Assembly: GCA_025765615.1 (NCBI GenBank)
Contig: JAIVFJ010000119.1
Location: forward strand, 124,001 to 188,000
Direction: 5' to 3'
Length of the DNA stretch: 64,000 nt
Source: Zopfochytrium polystomum
Lineage: Eukaryota > Chytridiomycota > Chytridiomycetes > Chytridiales > Chytridiaceae
Shown here: positions 58,701 to 64,000 of the stretch, piece after piece
Numbering within the stretch: the first letter of the stretch is position 1
Layout: the number at the start of each line of letters is the position of its first letter
Notes under the pieces: model-generated
Databases searched by the model: none
Seen by the model: only the letters and a program-made list of their open reading frames with translations
What the model was told of the DNA's origin: nothing
Made by a program: the position numbers and the translations under genes

Positions 58701-59577
58701 CACCTTTACCTATCTCACTGGTGTTGCCTTATGGCGTCAAGGTCCCCTCGCCCGCCCGTGACATGGGGTTTACACTAGCCAGCATTTTCACAGATCGCAT
58801 GGACTTAGTGAAACCACAATGGCTTGTTTACCATTTTCCTGCTCAAGCACCATCTGTGCAGCACATCAACCTCCCGTACCTGTTGTTTCTTCAACCTGAC
58901 GGCTCTTGGGTTTGCAAACCCTACACTGTTGCCCCACCACAACCTGACGCCTTGCGTCATGTTGTTACGAGCACCACTAAATCTCGCAAGATTAATGGTC
59001 ACAAAATCTCAATTCCTGGTGCCATTTATCCGCCTGCCCGTTTTCCTAATGGTCTTCGCTTCCGGTGGCGCCTGCGTCAACTGAATGGGCCTGACGCTGT
59101 GCCTGTCACTCCGTCTCCCTCTGACACACTTCCGGCCCCTCTGCCAGAAGGCCTCTTTGATGAACAACCCCCCATTTTTTCCCCCCGGGAGGGTCCTTTG
59201 GAACCGAACAGTCGAGTTAAAAGTCCTGAAGAGGGCCACACCACTTCCGCTATCATGCTGACAGCCGAAGAAGAATTACCAGTGTCTTGCATTGCTGAGA
59301 CCCCAGAGGAGGAGGACGAGGAACAAATTCCTCCCCCACTCGTGTATTTCAGTGACACAGAAAGTGAAGATGAGGGCATGAGTGCATCTAGGCAACCCTG
59401 CCAAGCAAGTGTGTTACCTGCCCCCTTCATCACAGCCTCCAACCAAGTTGTCGTTGCTCCTACCTCCACCAGGGTGGAAGCCAACAACTCTACTGACCCT
59501 GTGTCACCAGACCTAACACCCAGCCCTACTGGCCTGGAGCTGCCCACTGTGTTAGATTTTGGGTTTTTGCAGTAAGC
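55763..59577 (+). CDS. Gag-like gene B of an unrecognised element, interrupted by a copia insertion
   Basis: ATG at 55763 (MADRVPDTEHD). Three one-base frame changes (near 55,967, 56,290 and 57,610) all lie beside short homopolymers; otherwise about 1,270 codons are open. The order is: an unrecognised N-terminal domain (QYIVGQLSIDLDELMPASLV, FEPIHFYLEAIDADVVFLPW); a long Ala/Arg/Glu coiled coil (56,840-57,120); a proline-rich link; a capsid-like helical part (FTWTTFKAMYDQHFG, QALQEVIQHDLIP, VTANDLARRLNML); a CCHC zinc knuckle CHLCDKPGHFVSNCPE (58,259); then about 430 residues of unknown fold (LFVAINLPQITSVVGHAF, DTNVVWVSDTFNPTDFNLL) and an acidic tail. No DSG/DTG protease or RT is found. The last codons and stop lie inside the LTR that begins at 59,550, so the original end is lost or beyond the insertion. 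Confidence 0.55.
59545..59549. repeat. Presumed left target copy of the 59.5-kb copia element
   Basis: CACTG precedes the LTR. The right copy would be outside the window. Confidence 0.4.
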
Positions 59578-59795
59578 AGTGTGCAGGAGCAACACCTCAC
59601 ACTGTGGTGCATGGGAGCACCAACTGTGATGAGGATTTGGTGCATTTTTTGTCACCTGGTCTTTGTCACAATTTTGTATAAAGCCAAACAGCATACATTG
59701 TACAACAGTCTCCCATCTCAGCTTCACCATCACAAGAGAGTAGTCCACCAGAGTAGTTCACCACCATCCACAAACAGCAGCAGTCATTTCTTTCA
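59550..59795 (+). repeat. 5' LTR of the 59.5-kb copia element
   Basis: 246 bp, TGTTAG...TTTCA. It shares layout and short blocks (TAAGCAGTGTGCAGGAGC, TTTTGTATAAAG) with the 229-bp LTRs but differs widely between them. Contains GTCACAATTTTGTAT at 59,665-59,679. Confidence 0.88.
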
Positions 59796-59809
59796 TACAA
59801 AATTGTGAC
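59795..59809 (+). promoter_or_regulatory. Primer-binding-site segment complementary to the LTR
   Basis: ATACAAAATTGTGAC is the exact reverse complement of 59,665-59,679. It differs from the nested element's segment at two positions, both matched in the LTR partner. Confidence 0.72.
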
Positions 59810-60686
59810 CCATCCCAATCATCTGGAGTATAAACAACAAGCAGAATCGAGGAAGAACGTGCAGAACGCAGCAACACACTTGAAAAACGAGTAAACAAAC
59901 AGTGCCACTCACCACCACACATCACCAGCATCACTACCTGCAGAACCAACACCTTCAGTTTTTGTACTCCCACCATTTCACCACGTCCACACCACTTTTA
60001 ACACTGGGGAAGACGTTTTGACGATCGTTTTTCGCTGCAGCAGCGTTGCAGAGCGTGTAACAGCACTCATCCACAACATCAGCCACCTGATAACGCCGAA
60101 TTTCGAGAGTTTACGTTTGCAACTTCTTTCAATTGCTTCAGGAATCGCTTACCACCACAGGAAAGAGCTACTTCCACTCTATCTATCCACCAAATATCGT
60201 GATCTTCGACTGGTTCCTTGCAGAATAACAGCTGTCCGCGTTTTTACTGTTCAATTAGCACTCAACTCGTCGAAATTGCTGTATTAGAGCTTCCCACCAA
60301 CACAACTCAGCCAAAACCCGACCAAATCACTTAAAACCAATTTCTCTGCACTCAGCAACTACTGATCTACGTGGGGCAACTCAGTGATTCTCCAATTTCG
60401 TCGTTGGCCTCGTGGGTTATTGAGTTACAAGCTGCATCTGCAATTTTGGCCCATCTAGTCACTCAATTTCGCTCCACAAACGTGACAAGTCTGTTTTTCT
60501 CAACACCAACTCGTTACACACATCACCTATCCACCTATCCACACCCATACCTTGACCATCAAGTGTCGTGTCACGCTTGTTGAGTCTGTTACTATTCCCT
60601 ACGAAGGGTTACCACTAAATCAGGGAAATCACTGCCTTTCAAATTTCTATTCTCCTGCAAAGCTCTCACACATTTTCCTCACAAGC
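59810..60686 (+). other. Untranslated leader of the copia element
   Basis: A/C-rich leader with no long frame, consistent with packaging and leader RNA. No splice signal is evident. Confidence 0.5.
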
Positions 60687-62105
60687 ATGAGCGAGCGTGA
60701 TCAAATCAAGTATGCTTCCCGTGCATTCCCCATCCTCAAAGGCGCAGCAAATTTTGGAGATTGGCTGGACGACCTAATTTCAGAACTATCCAACAAAAGC
60801 AATGGTCTCCGCCACTGCGTTGACCCAGACCGAATTAACGTATTACGCAATGATCAAGTGGACCCCAATGATCCTAATGTCGGCCCAACATGCAGAGTAC
60901 GCAGGGGGCCCAACCATGGCGAGCATTATGCATTTGCACGAGACGGGCGTGAGCCGGTCAAATGGTTCCCAGGGACAGAAGACCAGAACGCATACTGTAT
61001 CCTTCTCATTCGACGACATGTTGAACCAGAGCTTCTACCACAGTTCCCCCGACGAGGGCAGATATTTGCCTACACACTGCTTGGAGAAATTGCGATTGCA
61101 TGTCGAACAACAGATCAAGGATTAGCAAAGGAAATTATTGATGATTTCGAACGTATAAAAATGGAACCTGCAGAATCATCCGAGTCATTTGCAATGCGCT
61201 TCATTACAGCTTACCACAAAGTAGAAAGCTTTGCAGAAAGTTCATCAGTGGAAATCCGCAGTCGCATCACACCATTTTCCAAAGTTGTGCGAGTCTTCGT
61301 ATCTGCCCTGAACAACACGCTAATCGATATGGGTGTTACCAATACGTTCATGTTTGCAGGGAATCCTATCACTTCTGTTTCATCATTGACTAAACTAATC
61401 ACCTTATTTAAATCTACCGCCCGCCAAAATACATATGATGAGAGGCGGGATCGACTTGCAGCACAACAGGAGCGGGACCTGACAACAGCCATTCCAGAAG
61501 TCACTACACCAACAGCAAATGTAATTATTCGGCCAAAAGTACACTATAATCAACTCCGTGGTCGTGGCAGTTATCATAAACCTCAGCAGTACCAGCCGTA
61601 TCCTAATATCCGCCCAACAACCTTGCAGTACCAAAACCCTCAGTCCCAACAGTACACACCGCGCCCATATGGTGGTTTTGGCCGAGGCCGAGGAACATGG
61701 CGAGGACTAAGTTCACATGGAACAGCAACAGGTGGTACCGCAATGGGACGCGGCTCTGGGGGGAGTTGGTACCCTGCACAGCAACAGTCTTTTGGAGTCC
61801 AATGTCATGCATGTGGAGGCTATGGTCATGTTGCTCGACAGTGTGCCAACACATTTCTTCAGCAATTGCAGCAACAGCAACAGAATCGACCACCAGCAAA
61901 TCCAAATGCGCTCTTACTCCAGCAACCAAACCCTCCACAACAGCAGATACCTGAAAACCAAGCACTTCTGCTACAGAACGGTGATTGGGATGACCAGCAA
62001 AGTGAGCAGTATGCTGCAGAACAGCAATTGTGGATGGAAACGCAACTCCAATCAGAGACCGAACTAGATGAAAGTCAACAGGATTTTTGGATGGCCTGGG
62101 AGTAA
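60687..62105 (+). CDS. copia Gag with CCHC zinc knuckle
   Basis: ATG at 60687 opens MSERDQIKYASRAFPILKG, about 472 aa. The capsid-like part includes NFGDWLDDLISELSN, FAYTLLGEIAIACRTTDQG, LAKEIIDDFERIKMEPAESS, SFAMRFITAYHKVESFAESS, VVRVFVSALNNTLIDMG and SSLTKLITLF. Then comes a Gly/Arg/Gln-rich RNA-binding region with the knuckle CHACGGYGHVARQC (61,804), and a Gln/Asn-rich end. In this family Gag forms the virus-like particle that holds the RNA. The stop is at 62,103; pol is open in the -1 frame from 62,072, a 34-nt overlap that implies frameshifting. The upstream in-frame extension to 60,552 is less likely coding. Confidence 0.88.
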   Translation: MSERDQIKYASRAFPILKGAANFGDWLDDLISELSNKSNGLRHCVDPDRINVLRNDQVDPNDPNVGPTCRVRRGPNHGEHYAFARDGREPVKWFPGTEDQNAYCILLIRRHVEPELLPQFPRRGQIFAYTLLGEIAIACRTTDQGLAKEIIDDFERIKMEPAESSESFAMRFITAYHKVESFAESSSVEIRSRITPFSKVVRVFVSALNNTLIDMGVTNTFMFAGNPITSVSSLTKLITLFKSTARQNTYDERRDRLAAQQERDLTTAIPEVTTPTANVIIRPKVHYNQLRGRGSYHKPQQYQPYPNIRPTTLQYQNPQSQQYTPRPYGGFGRGRGTWRGLSSHGTATGGTAMGRGSGGSWYPAQQQSFGVQCHACGGYGHVARQCANTFLQQLQQQQQNRPPANPNALLLQQPNPPQQQIPENQALLLQNGDWDDQQSEQYAAEQQLWMETQLQSETELDESQQDFWMAWE

Positions 62106-63787
62106 TCCGGGCATTTGCAGTTAACGTCCCTTCCCTTCCAATTTCTTTTCCTGTACTCATCGACAACGGTTGCAATGTCACAACGCTTCGAGATTTCTCT
62201 CTCTTCATTCCCTATAGTTATACTCAGCAGAAATCTAGCATGCGTATTGCCAAAGAAGGACCTATTCTTACTTGTGAAGGATTTGGCACAGCTCTCATAC
62301 CACTCGCCAACAACATCACACTTATAATTGAAGGTGCCCAATATGCTCCAGAATGTCCTGTCAACTTGGTCGCTGATCGGGACCTACAACTATGTGGCTT
62401 CTTCCATCTTGCACGAGACCTTCAACCTGGTACTATTTATCGTAGCAGTCCTGAGGAAGGAGATCCAGCCGTCCTTCAAATGATTCTTAGACATGGTCTC
62501 CAATGGTTCCCAACAGCAGCAAACCCCAACTTCAACTACAGCAAACAATTTATTGCACACTGCGCCAGTAAATTTTACAACCTCTTCAGCTCTGCAGAAC
62601 CAGTTGATACACTCAGTATACGCACAGCCTTTCTCAACAGCAAAGCTCCAAACACTCAGCGCATGCATGAACGCCTCGGCCATATCCCTTATGCAAGACT
62701 ACGAGCAATGAAGGAGCGCCGTACATGTGCTGACTTTCCTGACATTAAGCTGGACTTACTTGAAGAACCGTGTAAGGCCTGCATTATTGCCAAACAGACT
62801 CGTGCTGCTATTCCACATACAGATCCTCCAGATAAACTACCAGGCGAATATTTAGCCTTTGATCTAGTGGAAGTCAAACCAAAGTTTCGAGGACAATATG
62901 GCTTTGCTCTCATTGCCATTGACTATGCAAGTAATTATCTCTGGTCGACGAACCTTCGGAGAAAGTCAGAAGCACTACCAGAGGCCATTAAGATCATCCA
63001 ACAATTGGAGACAGTTAGGGATGTTCGTGTAAAGGGCGTCCGCTTTGATGGTGGGGAACTGAATTCACTCGCTTTTAACCATTTCTGTGCATCACGTGGC
63101 ATCCGCGTTGAAGTCAGTCCACCTTATACACCTGAGCTGAATGGGAAAGCAGAGCGAGCAGTTCGAACAGTCATGGATGTCACACGATCTCTTCTAAGAC
63201 ATGCAGGTTCACCGTGGTCATGGTGGGGATACGCGATTCGACATGCAGTAGATATCATCAATACACTTCCTGTCCTCAGCCGTGGATTACTATCTCCAGT
63301 TGAAACGCTTCTTGGATTCCCTCCATGCATCAGTCAATTCAGAGTTTTTGGCTCAGGATGTTTGTATCATATCACAGCAAAGGAACGTGGACAAACACAT
63401 CAGTTTAAAAAGCTTGCAGAACGCGCCCGACCAGCAATTTACATTGGAAACATTGGTCGTTCCATTGCTCGCTTGATTGACATCAGCACGGGTAGAGTAA
63501 TCACTCATCGATTGGATGACCTTGTGGTTGCAGAAGACAGTTTCCCTCGCCTCAGCACCTCAGCAGCAGAGGATATTGCTCAGGACCTCGTTCATCAGCT
63601 AACACCACTCCTCAGCAAAGATGAACTTACATCAACTGAACAAAACATCACCAACCTCCTTCGTGAAGCCAATGTTCGCGTGGATCAATTCCCAGAACCA
63701 GGACCAGCAGCGGTAGCTGAACGACAACCTTCCACAGAACTAGCACCAAATGAACATGAAGTGGTCCAGGTATGGCAGCGAAAGTGA
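62072..63787 (+). CDS. copia Pol: protease-like region and integrase
   Basis: In the -1 frame relative to gag. The protease-like start is FPVLIDNGCNVTTLRDFSLF, with DNG where copia proteases usually have DSG/DTG, followed by FGTALIPLANNITLIIEGA and YAPECPVNLVADRDLQLCG. The GAG-pre-integrase zinc domain is MHERLGHIPYARLRAM and CKACIIAKQTRAAIP. The integrase core has FDLVEVKPKFRGQYGFAL (first Asp), VRFDGGELNS (second Asp) and YTPELNGKAERAVRTVMD (Glu), i.e. an intact DDE triad. The tail covers FGSGCLYHITAKERGQ. The frame stops at 63,785 before any RT. An open +1 frame from about 63,768 (SESDNDVQHEVLEVAARRDG) continues to 63,921, so this copy may carry a frame break or a one-base assembly error. 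Confidence 0.88.
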   Translation, partial: KSTGFLDGLGVIRAFAVNVPSLPISFPVLIDNGCNVTTLRDFSLFIPYSYTQQKSSMRIAKEGPILTCEGFGTALIPLANNITLIIEGAQYAPECPVNLVADRDLQLCGFFHLARDLQPGTIYRSSPEEGDPAVLQMILRHGLQWFPTAANPNFNYSKQFIAHCASKFYNLFSSAEPVDTLSIRTAFLNSKAPNTQRMHERLGHIPYARLRAMKERRTCADFPDIKLDLLEEPCKACIIAKQTRAAIPHTDPPDKLPGEYLAFDLVEVKPKFRGQYGFALIAIDYASNYLWSTNLRRKSEALPEAIKIIQQLETVRDVRVKGVRFDGGELNSLAFNHFCASRGIRVEVSPPYTPELNGKAERAVRTVMDVTRSLLRHAGSPWSWWGYAIRHAVDIINTLPVLSRGLLSPVETLLGFPPCISQFRVFGSGCLYHITAKERGQTHQFKKLAERARPAIYIGNIGRSIARLIDISTGRVITHRLDDLVVAEDSFPRLSTSAAEDIAQDLVHQLTPLLSKDELTSTEQNITNLLREANVRVDQFPEPGPAAVAERQPSTELAPNEHEVVQVWQRK

Positions 63788-64000
63788 ATCGGATAACGAT
63801 GTACAGCACGAAGTGTTGGAGGTGGCGGCACGACGGGATGGACTCCGTGTTACTGCAATTAACGCCACCTCCAGTGGGCCTTACCTACGAGCACTAAAGC
63901 CGGGGGACCAATCGGATGAGTGAGGGCGGCGACCGGCTCTGTGACTGCAGGCGCACTCTCGGCTGGGAGTGACGTGGGTGGCGCAACCGAAGGCCCTGGG
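63775..64000 (+). other. Integrase-RT linker of the copia element
   Basis: Continues pol in another frame (LRVTAINATSSGPYLRALKP) and then becomes G/C-rich with stops. The same block follows the lost integrase in the 31-kb element (34,797-35,000), so it is a conserved part of the family. Confidence 0.55.

Larger units (their letters stand above)
59550..64000 (+). mobile_element. Ty1/copia element, 5' LTR to integrase, runs off the window
   Basis: A 246-bp 5' LTR, an LTR-complementary primer-site segment, a ~880-bp leader, an open gag with zinc knuckle, and an open protease-integrase frame. RT and the 3' LTR would be past the edge. It inserted in the same orientation into gene B. It is related to the nested element at 31 kb by LTR layout, gag and linker, but is far better preserved. 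Confidence 0.88.

Overview
This is nuclear DNA of a fungus. The evidence is a velvet-domain regulator, a Num1/Mcp5-type cortical PH protein, short GT-AG introns (about 45-150 nt) in compact genes, and Ty1/copia, Ty3/gypsy and LINE-type retroelements. I cannot place the lineage. An early-diverging group would fit, but nothing seen decides it.

Layout. (1) 1-30,268 is a gene-rich arm: DNA polymerase delta catalytic subunit (partial, minus), a Get5/UBL4-like protein, a ZNF830/CCDC16-like protein, an unrecognised multi-exon gene, a Num1/Mcp5-like cortical anchor, an acidic nuclear-type protein, a giant velvet factor, a small unrecognised basic protein, an ALIX/Bro1 homologue and the nucleolar MIF4G protein NOM1/Sgd1. 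(2) 30,413-42,500 is a retroelement pile-up: a 5'-truncated LINE (minus) split by a copia-type element with perfect 5-bp target duplications, a second inverted copia fragment, a copia RNase H relic and a Ty3/gypsy remnant without reverse transcriptase. (3) 43,983-50,270 returns to host genes: an AAAP amino-acid transporter with a very long C-terminal tail, and a membrane M50B-type metalloprotease. (4) 51,299-59,577 holds two large Gag-like genes of an element I do not recognise. The second is broken by (5) a copia element (59,550 to the window end) with an almost intact gag and an integrase-bearing pol.

How the genes work together. The host genes are mostly unlinked housekeeping functions: replication, tail-anchored protein insertion, RNA processing, nuclear/mitochondrial anchoring, ESCRT/pH signalling and ribosome biogenesis. 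No operon-like logic is visible. Several share tight divergent promoters, and one convergent pair overlaps at its stop codons.

Most notable. The copia LTRs contain a 15-nt segment exactly complementary to the sequence at the primer-binding site, and the two element families differ at two positions that are both compensated. This suggests self-primed reverse transcription in a Ty1/copia element. Also notable are the two Gag-like genes, a velvet domain split by roughly 640 residues, and a transporter with a roughly 900-residue tail ending in an extra membrane helix. Several frame breaks are one surplus base beside short homopolymers, which looks more like assembly error than biology.
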